DNA of 64,000 nucleotides, from the NCBI RefSeq assembly GCF_047495875.1, contig NC_092467.1, positions 14,473,566 through 14,537,565 on the forward strand, written 5' to 3'. The notes beneath the pieces were generated by a model. It was not told the origin of the DNA, made no database searches, and saw nothing but the letters and a program-made list of their open reading frames with translations. How positions within the stretch are numbered: position 1 is the stretch's first letter; the number at the start of each line of letters is the position of its first letter. The position numbers and the translations under genes were made by a program. Source of the stretch: Pithys albifrons albifrons (Eukaryota; Chordata; Aves; Passeriformes; Thamnophilidae). Shown here one piece after another: positions 49,700-63,100 of the stretch.

Positions 49700-52129
49700 C
49701 TTGGCCATTTTAAAATCATGCAGATGCTTTTTAAAACTGGCAAGTGCAATTAAACACAGAGCAGTTACACATTAAATGGCAACTGTTAAAGATCAACCAA
49801 TGATTTCTTCTAAACTTTGCTCCAAAACCTCAGCTTTTGTCAAAGATAGTGGAGGCTGTATCAGTGACTTGCTGGCCTATCACTCAACCAGGAAATTCCA
49901 CCATTGCCAAGTCTAACAAAGAGGATGCAATTACTTATTACCTATTGACTTAAGCCCAATTTCAGAGAATGCTATAAATTGCCTGGGAAGCAGGTAAGGT
50001 TTTCTTGCAGGTTGACAGAAAACCTAGCAGAAAGGGAACTTTGCTGAGTTTTTGATGATCTCACACAGTTTTTCTTTCTTTCTGTCTTTTTGTCTTTCTT
50101 GGGACCTCCCCCCCTCCCCTTCTAATCTATGTATCAGACAGGAAGAGTTGGGCATTGTGAATTGTAAATGTGAAATTTGTGCCTAAGAGCTCTTTAAGCA
50201 CACTCCCTTTATCCTTTACACCAAACCTAAGAATCTAAAGATAGGACTGTTTTTACTGATGAGAACTTGGTTTGATGAATATTATACAAAACACATATTG
50301 AGTATAAATATTCAGCCATCAGGAAATCAGGCCCTCATTGAGCTAAACGTTAACACCAGCATTTCTTCTAAGATGAAGCCTTCCACTCTGCACAGTAGTG
50401 CAATAGTTTTATATTGACATAACAGTCATTAAGCCAAACTTTGCCTGCCAGCACAGAAATTTGAAACAACCTGCCTGAACTGCCTCTCACTCATTCACAC
50501 AGTACATACACTGCGTTCATTGTATAGATCTCAGTATGGACAGACCACACAGTCATGGGCAGTCTCTGAGCAAGGAGACATTCAGTTCCAGTTCAAACGC
50601 CCATCCCTCCTCCAGCAGGAATGCAATGCCATGAACTAAAGGACTGCTGGAATGCAACTCCTGCAGGTGTATCAATCCAATGAAGGAGCTTGATATAAGG
50701 TGCTGGAAGACGGAACATTGGATTCAGCTGGAGTTCAGTTACAGCTGTCACTTGTGCTGTTTATGAACTACAAATCAAGTCTGGGAGCTCAAGGCAACAC
50801 AGGTACCCTCAGTCAAGGTGACTTACTTGGAGCAGAGTAACACAAATGAGATCCTACAGTGAAAATAAATCTGTAGACACTGTAGAAAGCTATTACAAAT
50901 AAAATCAGATCACTGAACAGTGTATTGAAGGGGTGTAAGACAAGGTTCAAAATCCCAGTGGCAAAATCCTGAATTCCTAACCATCTGACATTATTATGCT
51001 AGACTCTGAGAAGCACAAATCTCTTCTCCCCTTTAGTGACACCCTCCATTGATGTGATCCAGCTGTGCAGTCTCCTGAGTTCCACCAAAGGCACGGAGCC
51101 TGCGCAAGCCACAGGCATTTGGTATGAATTGGAATAACTGGGGAAGAATGAGCCCAGATACCAAGCAATTCAAGAATAATATGGGGGGAATAACTGTGTC
51201 TAGCATAGCTCTAAAGAAAGCAAATTGATACTTCCTACACCCAGTCTTTCCCATAACCAGTATTTTTGCTACACATACTATTTCTACAAAAGAGAACATC
51301 ACACATCCTGAATCAACAGATCCTCAACTCCCTGAACTGTGATTTTCAAGCACAAGTTCTCACAATGCCTAGCAATGCACAAGTGAATAATGAGTTTCAG
51401 TTCCTAAAGGAAGAGGTTATTGTAAATCACTTTGTCCACAACTCTCTCCTCCCTCAAACTAACCCTGCAGCCCCTAAGCTCAACTCAGTGCACACACAGA
51501 ATTCAGGTGAGTCAAGTGCACTGCCTGTGGAGAAAGGCAATCCCACAGATTTTGGGAGAACCAGTCCATCACCTAATGTTCATTCTAAGGCCCATTTTGT
51601 CATTCTGCACATGTTCTTTGAAAAGTAAAGGTTTTCTTAGATCTTTGTTGTCTTAGTCCTTCTCTGTGTGGGCCACTGTGACAAATAAACTTGCCACTGT
51701 GATCCTCACTCAGTTTTAGAAAGGTTTGCCATGTATGTTCTTTATGTCCCAAATAACACAGCCTTCCCTTGCTGAAAGATGTTTTAATCTTCTCCACTCA
51801 ACCATTCCTTTAGAATCTTTTCTCTGAAATCGAAGTCTTCCTCTCTCTGGTTTAAAGTAGTGTTTATAGGATTCAATAAAACGGAGCAACTTGGTGTACC
51901 TTCTGGCATTTATCTTTTACCTTCCAGTTTATTCCATAATATGCACTCCTTACCTCTGCATCCTGGGGGTTTCTGACTTAATCCACAAGCGCTGTACTGC
52001 TTAGAGCGTTTCTCATTTCAAAAACCTGGTATGAAATCGTGATACCACGCAAATACTTGGAAAGTGTGCGTTTCTGTTAACTTTACACGCAGCTCTACAT
52101 CACTGAGCACCTTCTCAGCAGAGCCCCAG

Positions 52130-52900
52130 GGAGCCCCAACCTCGGCAGCACTGACAGCCCTGACCAACTTCACACGCGGCCGCCTCCGCACAGCGACCTC
52201 ACCCTCCCTCTGCCCCGAACCGCTCCATGCCGGCACTTCCCTCAGAGTCCCTTCAGCCCCACCTTTCCCCTCCCCAGCCTGCTCCCAGAGTCCCGCTCCC
52301 GCTCCATCCACCGACCCCAAACGCCTACCCCTGCCCTGGCACGGGCCTCCCTCCGGCTCCTTCCCTCCCGCAAACGCTGCCGGGCTCCGCTCCCACCTGC
52401 GCGCCCGCCGGGCCCCGCTCGCCCCTCGCCGCCGGCCCAGCCCGGCGCGGCTGCCTCCGCTGCCGGGGCTTCCGGGAGCCGCGGTCCCGTCCCGCAAAGG
52501 CTCCGGCTGCAGCCGAGCCCCGCCCGCTCCGTTCCCAGGGCCGCGGCTGCAGCGCGCCCCGCCTGGGCCGCGGGGAAGAGACGGCGGGGCCGGGCCGGGC
52601 TCGGGCAGCGCCCGCGGGGGCGGCTGATCCTCCCGGCTGCGGCTCCTGCCACGGCCCGGCCTCTGGGCAAGAGCCCCTGTCACAGCCCGGCCCCTGCCCC
52701 AGCCGAGCCCCTGGGCAGGAGCCCCTGCCCCAGCCGGAGCCGCCGTCCCCGGTGCCGCTGACACCGCGAGGGGCACGGCCGGGCCGGCACGGGGGTGTGA
52801 GAGCCCCGGTGCGGCTCTCGGAAAGGCGAGGCTGGCCCGGACTGGGCAGGGACCTCGCAAAGAGACCCGCACCGCCTTTGGCGAGGAAGCAAATTGTCCA
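52130..52900 (-). promoter_or_regulatory. CpG island, probable SLC35A3 promoter and noncoding first exon
   Basis: A strongly CpG-rich island in AT-rich surroundings, about 10 kb upstream of the first SLC35A3 coding exon, as expected for a gene whose exon 1 is untranslated. A plausible donor on the minus strand is GCGCAG followed by GTGGGA (exon edge near 52397). The exon boundaries are not certain. Long open frames on both strands reflect the lack of stop codons in GC-rich DNA. Confidence 0.65.
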
Positions 52901-54099
52901 CCAAATGTCGAAGGTCATATTTAGGCAAAACTTTATGCTTAAATGACGGGTTGATTTCCCGATGTTTGGCAAAGGGTAGTGTCATCAAAAGGGGTGGAAA
53001 CCTGGCCCCGCCAAACGTGGTGGGAGAACTGGAATGGAAACCCATCCCGGCAATTGTAAACCGTGGGAGACGAGCACACTACTAATAAAGGTAATTTTAT
53101 TTGTTAACACCAAACAGAAAGTGGATCTGGCAGCTCCAAAAGAGTTTGCTGCAAGGTGTGGAACTGCTCCTGAACTCAAAAATGGGCCATGGTCTTTCAG
53201 TGACCACATGGACTGTACCTGCTTGCAGATGTCAGCATCATTCATCAAACGCTCAGATATATTAGGTATCGCAGGTTAAATACTTGGAAAAAGGAGTCAA
53301 GATGTTACCAGTTTTATGAATTTAATTTTCCATTCCATCCCAAGGTAAAAGGCCTTGTTTTTCAGCAGCTTTTAGACTACCAGCCTAATCTGGGGTATAT
53401 TTGCTTCATATGCCTCTCTGCAGAACTCTGGTATTTGGAACTGGTTTGAACAGAGTTCAGCATTTTTTTGCTCTGAGCTATTTCACTTTTTTAATGAATA
53501 AACTTCAGTTAACCCACAAAAATTTCAGTCCCATGGCATATTTGTTTTTGTGTCACAATTCTCCATATTGAACATGCATCTGATTACAATAGGCTAAAAC
53601 CAATACTCTGACACTGTTTTAGCATCTTCTGTTCTGTCCCAGAGAGAACTGCTTGTCAGATGTTTCCATCAGCCTTACTTTATGCGATAATGATCAGGCA
53701 CAGTGCTCAGTTTGGATGTACAATTTATTTGACCTTGTCCACTTTGGTTAATAACCAAATACTTTCTAAGTGTTCATATATCACACCAGTCATTTCAGGT
53801 AGGTGTTCATTGCATTCCCTATCGGAAATAAAAATAAATCATATAGGTAGGGTACAATATTTTCACTTAAAATGATGCCTAAAACACTGACAAAACTAAT
53901 TATATCTACTAATGACTAAAACCAGAGGTAAACTAATGAGAGGCATGACATATCAGCTAGACATGCAACATAAACAGCCAAGCAGCATCTGCCAATTTGA
54001 CTTAAGGTTGTTTTCTTTTTTTCCCCCTTATATTAAGTAATTAATCTAATAGTATGGAATATGATCTGTGTTTAGGTTGTCACGCAGCTCTTCAGAAGT
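52901..54099. other. Interval between the SLC35A3 promoter and the micro-exon gene
   Basis: No exon or repeat is recognised. On the minus strand it should contain the 3' UTR of the micro-exon gene. TTTATT at 53724-53729 (AATAAA on the gene strand), about 375 bp after that gene's stop codon, is a candidate polyadenylation signal. Confidence 0.5.
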
Positions 54100-54198
54100 T
54101 CATATAGACCATTTCGATGTAGCAGCAGACAGCACAAAGGCACTCAAAACACTGAATAACATCAGGAGTTGGGAAGTGGAGTGTTTCCCAGCAGAGCT
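54100..54198 (-). CDS. Terminal exon of the micro-exon gene: hydrophobic C-terminal tail
   Basis: A strong acceptor (CTCTCTTTTTTTTTATAG) leads into 33 codons including TGA, in the same phase as the micro-exons. The peptide begins SSAGKHSTSQ and continues LLMLFSVLSAFVLSAA before the end TSKWSI. Small residues, then a polar spacer, then about 16 hydrophobic residues near the C-terminus resemble a GPI-attachment signal. A short transmembrane anchor is the alternative. The final six polar or mixed residues are slightly unusual for a GPI signal. Confidence 0.72.
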   Translation of the reverse strand, partial: SSAGKHSTSQLLMLFSVLSAFVLSAATSKWSI

Positions 54199-57100
54199 CT
54201 ATAAAAAAAAAGAGAGAAATTTGATAAACCTGTTTCAAAATAATTGTATTTATCACTACAATAAAAGAACAGAAAGTTTCAGAGAAATCTTTTCCTATTA
54301 GCCCCTTCTATTACATAGACACTTCTGATGTTAAAAGGATCATGTGTCACATCCATAGTGCCTGTAAATTAACAGGTGTTCAGTTTTCAGGTGATAGGAT
54401 CAAATGCATAAAGCACCTGTGTGGCCCCACTTCACTTTTATTGATTCTATTCCCATTTATTATGTTGCACATGTGTTCTCATTTATTCAGATTCAGGAAA
54501 TTTGACAGATACCTCACAGTATAAACAACACTTTTAGTTTTCTATGATATGCATAGGGGGAAACCAGTAGAAACTTCAAAGAGAAAAAGTACTTACCACT
54601 TGACTGCCTCCAGAGGAAGGTGACTGCTGAAAACAAACAAACAAACAAATCTACAAGTGTTCCCACCCAGTGGTTTTGAACACAGTTTTTGCCAGTGATC
54701 AACAAGATCTTAATAGCTGAACCTACACCATGGTTTTAAGTTGTTCAAGAGGAAAATTGCTTTGCATTGATAAAGCAAATAGTTTTAGTGACATACTCTT
54801 GTTACATCTGAAAAATTCAGTGAAAATTCATGGAAGGGCAAAAGTTTTTATTTCTCTCAGTCTGTTATCATATTTGATACAGAGTTTTCCATCCCTATAT
54901 TTGAAATAAGATGTTAAAAAAATGATGAGTACTGATAAAAAGAGAAGTACAAAACCAGGTATCCTGCCAGTGAAAATCTCAAGAATCTACCTTATTAAAA
55001 AAAAAAGTGAAGGAATAACTGAGCACAACCTATAAAATCTACACAGAGAACAGGTATTTACAAAACAAAGAACAGAAAAATGTAACAGATTCTGAAATTG
55101 TTTTCACAGGCTAAGGCCCTATTTTCCACATGGCTTCTTTAAATATGCTCTAATACAAATGGAACCAATACAGAATGTTCTCTTCAGACCAAATCATCCC
55201 CAAATTGCTCTACCTACCACCCAGGTTCTTTATTTACTAAGCAAAGAAGACAAAAATGCTATGATGAAAGTATTCTTACCCCTTTTCCAGAATAAGTGCT
55301 TCCTGAGCCAGAGCCACCCTGTAAAATAATTATGAACCATTTAATTTTGTAGTATGAGATTCTCAGTGAACAGTGTTCAGAGAGCACACACCAGTCTTGA
55401 AAATTCCCTGGATATTGGTAGTTTCGATATTGACTTTGATTTGCCCATTTTCATTACACTTTCCCCCCTCTTTTAATTGGGTGGTCTCAAGTTAGTACAG
55501 CTATGTCCTCTTTATTCCATGAGCAGTTTCAGAGGAATATGTCAAAGCAATGTGTCATTGACTGAACTACAGAGTTCGAAACTGAAACAGTTACCCTGAT
55601 ATATAAATACATTATTGCTAATTTCCATTTGAATGATCCAAACATATTCCTATGTGTAAGTAACAGAGTAACTTTGCTATAGGAGGAATAAATGCTGCCT
55701 CATCTTGGGGGTTCAAGTTTGAACAAAATATTCCATTTTTTTGGGTAATTCTTCTCAGACATTTACCATTATAACACAATTTTAAATTTTACACTCATTA
55801 TTGTACCTATTTAAAAAACCATTATCCACATTTCTAACTTGGTTGTGGAATACTGAAAGAAGAATATCCTTACTGGCTTTCCTTGTTGTTTGCCTCCCGA
55901 GGAAGATGAACCCTGAAAAAAGATACCTGTTTTTGACTCTACGTCTATTTGCACTTAAATATTCTTACTCTCTGTAATAAAGGACCAGAGGAAAATGAAC
56001 ACTGTGTTGTGTCCAGTCATCCAAAAATCCCAGGGAAAACCTTATCTGAAATGCAAATATTTAACAACTTTTTGTTACAAGTATTCTTTCAAATGATTTA
56101 TTAGGGATTATCCTACAGAGTTCTCAAGAAGAAAGAAGTGTTTTGTAGTTGTGATGTGTTTAATATAAGGAATGGAAAAATGATAAGGTCTAGTAAAACT
56201 TTAATTCAGCTGGTGCCAGTCTGTGGTTACATTGGGGGAAAAAAGGACACCAACAACAAAAAATGCCAACATTAAAGTCCTTCACTCTACAGCTCTTACT
56301 TGAAGAAAGATCTAATAGTAAAGGTAACTGAGAAAAAAAGTGGATACAGAAAAATTAAATACTTGAAAGTCAATTCTCAGTTTTCTGAGAAAGTGACTCC
56401 TCATTTGAGTGGCGTTGCCAACAGGAAAAGTTACAAGCACTGAAGAAATGCCATCAAATGCAGCACACAAAATGTCTCATGTTTATGATTCATTAGAAAA
56501 TGTAACATTTATGCCCACTTTTTAATAACAGGTAGATCTTCTTTTCCATAAGGTAAAACATTTTGTGTGCTTATTTGTATCTCCTGCCATTGAGTGACAA
56601 GAGCAAGGTCCAAATTACATAGTAAAACCGGTAGTCTCAAATGGAGAAGTTGAACATATGAATAATTAAATGGCAGCTACTATTTCCATTGAAAATAAAA
56701 AGTATTTTCTTCAAAGCAAGTCAGAAATACTTCAGACAAATGCACATAAAATTAGTGAAAAGATGAAACCTGAGGACAAAGTGTATGATTATTATGAATT
56801 TAAACAGAAATAATTGTTTAGAAGTTCCTTAAACAAACAAAACCAAATTAGAAATAAACCCCTGTGATCTCATTCTGTGATTACTGGAAGTTCAGTTACA
56901 TAGTAAAATGCTGTGTCAAAACAATGGAACTGTGTGAAAATAAATACTGTGTTTGCACTTGTTGAGATTATCCCAGATAAGGAAATCATGTGACACTCTC
57001 TGCATATTAAAGTAATTCTGGGAAAACTGTCTGGTCCATAACTAGATACAGGTTTTTAACAGATGTATAAGAAAAAAGAAAGGTAAACTGGAATTTTTTG

Positions 57101-60100
57101 GACTTACTGGTTTACCATGTTGTCTGCCTCCAGAAGGATAAGAGCCCTGTAATGAAAACCTTCTGTGACTGTCTTGATGCAATTTGTTCAGCACTTGGGA
57201 CAAACTTATTTGGATGTTGTTGGAACAAAACCAGTAAATGTGGTACCTAAAACTTACACTCTGTACTGCACACTGAAGCAGTGGCAATTTGAACTAAAGC
57301 ACTGTTATGAAATACAGTCTGGTGATTATAGTGCATTTAAAGGAATGTTTTTCACAGAGCAGTAATTCATAGTAACCAAATCTTTTATTCACCTTGCTGA
57401 AATGACTTCAATTAGTATTACCTCAGCTATTTAGGATTGATAAAATGGCCAAATTAGTGTATCTTCCAGCATTAACTGATCTGATCCAGAAAGTACATTA
57501 GGAAAGAGTTAGGAGTGATGAGATGGAAAGAGAATATACTCACCTGCCCACCATACTGGCTGCTTCCTGAGGGAAAATTGTCCTATTAAAAAGAGTCAGG
57601 GGAAATTAACTAATTAACAGCAGTTACTTTGTTTTGTTTTGTTTTGTTTTTTTTCTGTGTGGAATGAAACATCACGGAAGGCCTTTTAACTGAAGATCTC
57701 AGTAACAATCTGGAAAGTATATTAATTTAAACAGATGAAGTGAAAGACTTTTGACAATGCCTCTAATTTCCTTAACAGCTGAAAGTAGTAAATTGGGCAA
57801 AGTCACAAAACACCTGCTAAGACTGTTCCTTTCCACAGATAAATGGATCTAAACTGTCTCACATATGGATTTCAAGAGAAAAAAAGTCCATTTGTGATTG
57901 TCTGCTACATCATATGTGTTCAGAGAGCATTGTGTGTATTATTGTAAAAGCATCCTTATTATTCCAAATAAGTAATTCGGGAAAAAATTGATTTGTAGCT
58001 GCTAAAAGTCCTCTCCATGCTACAAGAGATTTTCTTTGTAATAGAGTGATACTGAACTCCAGTGCTTGCCAGTGGAGTAAAAAGAAATTATTTTTTTTAG
58101 TCTAGCAGAGTGAAACATTGCAAACACAATAATACTAATGAAAAGCAAGGTCCATTCTTTTATACAGCCTTCCATTACATCTGTCAGCTATTTGCACTAG
58201 TAGGATTTCTGAATCAGTGACAAACTAGTAAGTCTAGAGAAGGCACTCAGTGAGCTGATTACAAATCAGAGAGACTTGAATTGGAGCTGAACATGAGAAA
58301 AATAGTATTATTGGGTGCAACACACCAGAATTTACATTTTCAAAGCAATATCTATCAGTCTATTTTGTGCCAAATTTTTCCAAACATATAATCTAAACAT
58401 GTAATTAAAAAAAAAAGATAATTTCAATATAATTGAAAAATAGCATAGAAAATATATTTTGAACTGGTGTAATAGCAATGTGAAACAAACATAAAAATAG
58501 TTTATTAAAATTATCCCTTTGGGATAAGAGGCATTCTGAGGTAAAACAACTAGAATTATGATCTATGGAATTTCTTTAAATTGAAGTTTGTTCATGCTAC
58601 TCCATTTCAGTTACTGAGAGATGGTCCCTGTTTTCAAATATTTATTAAGAGTAAAATGACTCTGAAAAACTGACTGTCAGTACACACTGCATCATACTTT
58701 TCATTTAATAAGTAGCAAGTAGAAAGGTGATCTTGGAAACAAAGAAAAGTTGCTTGCCTGTCCACCATACTGATTGCTTCCAGAATATGATGAACTCCAT
58801 AAAAAGAATGTGAAATTTTTATAGATAATTTTTTCAATAGCATCTGGCATCAAAAATTCCTGGACACTGATTAATTGGAAGAACTTTACACAGTTACCAA
58901 TGCAGTAGCAAATGATTAATTATCCATACATCATATTAGTGGTTTATGCAGTAAAATCAACCTTGTGAATGATTCTTCAGTAATTTTTCAAGGTAAGAAA
59001 GCTTCTATAACTACAAAGTAAAATCTTGGTTCTATTTCATGGAAAGATACAGCTGAAATGTCAAGAGTGATTCAGTCAGAGCCTCATGCACTCTCTGGAA
59101 TTATTGTCCCTATCTCTGTGACTAAACCGAGCTCAATATTTAATGGCTTCTGGGCAAATATGGCAACTGAGCCACGTTTATTCCTGAGGAATATTTCCTG
59201 GGAAACTAATCAGTGTAAATGTTAAAGACAAATTGCCTACCTGTCCACCCTGGTAGTTGGTTCCTCCGAAAGAGCCCTGGATTCAACAGAAATAGAAATG
59301 TTTACTCTGTATTAAATTCAATGTCACATAGAGGAAAAACAAGGGAAAGTATTGACCTATTGCAATGATCAAGTCCTTGACAGTGTTTACTACTATACTT
59401 TTGATTAAACAAGTAAAGGATTTAGTTTTGATTGATCCTGATTTATATGTCAAATAATATATGTTTATATACGTATATATAATGTGTATGTAAGTGATAA
59501 TTATTATATAATAATATAATTCCTGTTTATATAAATTCTAATGTATGGGTTGTTTTCAACACTTGGGATTCTTAGAAAAATGGAAATAGCTTTAACTTTT
59601 TAAATGCATTGCTGTGCTGGAAGCATCTGGGGCCATGATTTCAGATCTAAGTTTTACTAGTTCAGTCATACTGTTACTAACCGTCATCCAAAAAGATATT
59701 TGAGAAACAGATTCTTAGAAAAGTCCCAGGCCTCTCTCACAAACTGAGTAGTTGGTTTTGAATACAATACTACAATTGTACAGTTGTACACTTAATATTT
59801 TGGTCTTTAGCAGATTCAAAATTGCTCATTTTAGTATAATGTGAAAAAAGTTTTCATCATACATAGAATTTCACAGATAGAATTATTTCAAGATTTGTAG
59901 CTCCTTGGGAATTTTCCAGTATATGTACATACTATGAGAAATTATATAAAGACAAAGAATACTTACTGGACCTCCACCGGGGCACACACACCCACCCTGT
60001 ACAAAACACAACCAAACTTACTTTCCTGGATCTATGATAGCAACAGGCCCGTGAGTTCACAAATCAAACTTGCATTCTGCTAACTGTAAGCAAATGGACT

Positions 60101-63100
60101 ATAAAATCCTGCTCATAGACTCACTAAGCTTCAGCTAAAAAGTAGTTTCTTTCTCTCTCTACTGCCCTTTTCAGGATAGTTGTGCACTTACTGATCAGTT
60201 TTATAAATATAATTTTCTAATTTCTCATTTAAATATTACACTAAAAACCTACTCACTAAAATGAGGAGTAAAAAATTCTGAATAGTAATACAGATTTTAT
60301 TTTTTCCCCTGAGGAAACTAGACCATCTAGAATTTCCTCAGGGAAGTGGTCACAGGACCAAGCCTGTCTGAGTTCAAGAAGTGTTTGGAAACATGATGTG
60401 ACTCAGGGTGTCCTGCGCAGAGACAGGAGTTGGACTGATTAATTCTGATGGGTCCCTTCCAACTCCACATATTGTATGAGTCTATGAATACATACAGTAC
60501 TCTTTCATGCTACAGATGTTACAGAAAACACTAAAGATGACTTCCAGTGGAGGCTTATGAGGCAATTTCTACTCTGATAAAACTAATTAAGAGGTGGCCA
60601 AGGGTTCACTATTCAGTGTTTCACTTTCCACATCCAATCTGGATGAAATGTGTGAAGGGAAACAGTTCTTGTGCAGGAAAGCCACACAAAACAAGTTGTG
60701 AGTGCCTGGCACTAGCAGAACTGAACAGTGCCAAGAAAGAAAAGCTTACCTGTCCACCAGACTGCCTGACTCCTGAAGAAAAGCCCTGGAAGAAATGAGA
60801 AACTAATTATCTCTGTGGTATTAAGTAACATTCTCACTTTTTCTCTGCAGCCCTCAGTTTTTCAAATTGCTCCTGTTTAAACAAAGCAACAAAAAATTAT
60901 CTTCTTGAACCATGTCCTGTTAAAGAAGCATTTCCTTGCAGTCACACAGGGCCCTGTATTATTTGCTCCTACCATGATCTGACATACCATACTTTGCAAT
61001 CCTCACTCAGCCTGCCTTAAAGCTATTTTTTTTAGCATGTTCCTTTTTTGCAAAAAATACAGGTCTGTTTTCCTAATGTCCTGTGTGCCTGAACTGCAGA
61101 TACTGTGAAAGTAGAAGTTTTACCTGTCCACTGTACTGGCTGCTTCCTGAAGAAGCCTAAAGAAATGAGAAAGCATTTATATTTGTTGCACATTATTTAA
61201 CTTACAACCAGTCACAGCAAAACACACTTTTATTTGTCTTCCATGAATTTAAGTGTCACAGAAACCTGAGCACTTACTTTATAACCCTACTGGAATCCAC
61301 TGGCCTTTACAGTGGCTGCTATGCAAACAGAACAATGAAGTTTGAATCAGAGTCAGCTTCAAGCAGGTGTGAGCAGTGCTGCTGCCCTGCATTGTGTGCT
61401 CACAGCAGCCTTCTATGTTTTATTTATGTAAAGTTAGTGGGAGGACACGGCAGAAAGTCATATATTGATCTTTTCTGCCTAAACACTGTTTTGCCATAAG
61501 CTACTCATTTACAAAAAAATGTTCTGTTTTTCATAAAATAAAAGGAAGGTGAAAAATGGAAAAAACAACCCAGAAATAGAAAAACAATTCTCACCTGTCC
61601 TCCATAATGGCTGCCCCCTGCGAAAGAAGGACCCTGAAGCAAAAGTGCCAATTATTTCTCAAATCAAAAAGCCTCTTTAAGAGCTTTTTAAAGAAAGACT
61701 ATTTTCTTTCTCTGTTGCACAATGAATAATTACAGGAAGATAAACACTCAACCTATTGCTTTATGTGTTCTATGCAAATTAGGGAGGTCCTTAACATTTG
61801 TATCTTCCATAATATTGATCATGAGCTATTCAGATATATACGTAGTTTTGTGAGACTATACTTGGACTGAAAATCTCTTTCTCCTCTAATCCCCTGTCCA
61901 AAACATCTGACAATAAATGTTTTCAGAGGCTAAGGATGTTTGTTTGGATGCCACTCCGTACTAGAGGCTATACCACTAGGCAGTGCTAGGAATCCTATCC
62001 ATCATCTCTCATTTCACAAGGGCATGGAACACCTCTTAGCAACTCGTGGCCTTCTGTCCTGTTCCTCTTGTGAGACATACTGCTCTCCCACATCAACTCT
62101 GATACGGCATTTTGCCAAAGGAAGTGAGGCAGAGGAGTGCACTCTGCTTCCAGCCACTCCTTACTGCTAGAGCCAAGAAACCATGATAGCAGCTGGGCAG
62201 GTTGGAGGGTAGAACAAGGCCAGAACTAAATTTACTGTGTTACAACAGAAGCACCAGATCTACACAGTTTTTGTATTCTTTCAGATACATCTTTAGATAC
62301 CTGATCATCTATTATCAGATTGACAGAATTTACTCAAAATATTTTTTCAGTCAATATAAAAGTATGAAGTTTTGGAACTGTGTGTTAGAATAAGAACTAC
62401 ACAGAAAGAGATTCTCACCTGTCCTCCATACTGGCTGCCTCCTGAAGAAGGTGAACCCTGAACAAAAAAAGAATTAAGTTATCTGTATCTCTGTCATTCT
62501 ACTCGCCTGAACAATGCTCCATATGAAGGAGAAGTGCCCGATTTCTTTCACTGCAGAACTGTGAGTGGACTGAGCCAAATTGTGCAAAAATGGGTGACTC
62601 ATCTGCATTTACCACGATGCATCAGAAGCTGCATCTTAAAATTGCTTCTATGGCTTTCTATAACATATATTTATAACTACTCTATACCTAGCAACAAATT
62701 AATTAAAACATGGGGGAAAGAACCCCCAAACAAACCCCAATCTACTTAAAATGTTCTTTTACACAGAGCACTACCAAATCTCTTTCATAAAGTAGTAAAC
62801 ATTACAAGCAAAGAATTCTCACCTGTGCACCATATTGGCTGCCTGCTGAGGAAGGTGAACCCTGGAAATAAACAAAAGAGGAAAATGAAAGTTTTTACAC
62901 CTATTTCATAGACTTAGAGAATCATTTCATAAGGCTTTAAATTTTTTTGTAAGCTTCATGAGGTACTTATTTCTTTCAGAAGTACATAACCTTTACTCCT
63001 GCAAATTTCAGGAGTCAACTGAGTCAACCACGTATTTCATGTTCTAGTTTTTCTGAGTCTTAAATAATGATCTTCATCTGAACTTGTTTTGTTTAATCAC

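Larger units (their letters stand above)
42445..52100 (-). other. Long 5' intron of SLC35A3
   Basis: The interval lies between the first coding exon and the upstream CpG island, where the noncoding first exon probably lies. Apart from a CR1 fragment and a solo LTR I see no gene, RNA or strong exon in it. The many short open frames have no supporting signals. Confidence 0.6.

Noticed and set aside
49073..49775. Open frames around the LTR
   Set aside because: They fall inside a solo LTR, which does not encode protein. No retroviral genes are present.
52018..53045. Long open frames on both strands in the CpG island near 52.5 kb
   Set aside because: Composition-driven. None resembles a known protein, and the island is better explained as the SLC35A3 promoter and untranslated exon.
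54410..54440. Possible extra exon (CACCTGTGTGGCCCC on the plus strand) between the last micro-exon and the terminal exon
   Set aside because: The only acceptor gives an immediate in-frame TGA and the peptide does not resemble the repeat. The terminal exon at 54100-54198 has a much stronger acceptor and the correct phase.
60880..61320. Other purine- or pyrimidine-flanked CAC/TAC sites in the array introns, for example near 61277 (CACTTACTTTATAAC), as additional micro-exons
   Set aside because: They lack a matching acceptor at a 30-39 nt distance and do not encode the Gly/Ser/Gln/Tyr pattern.
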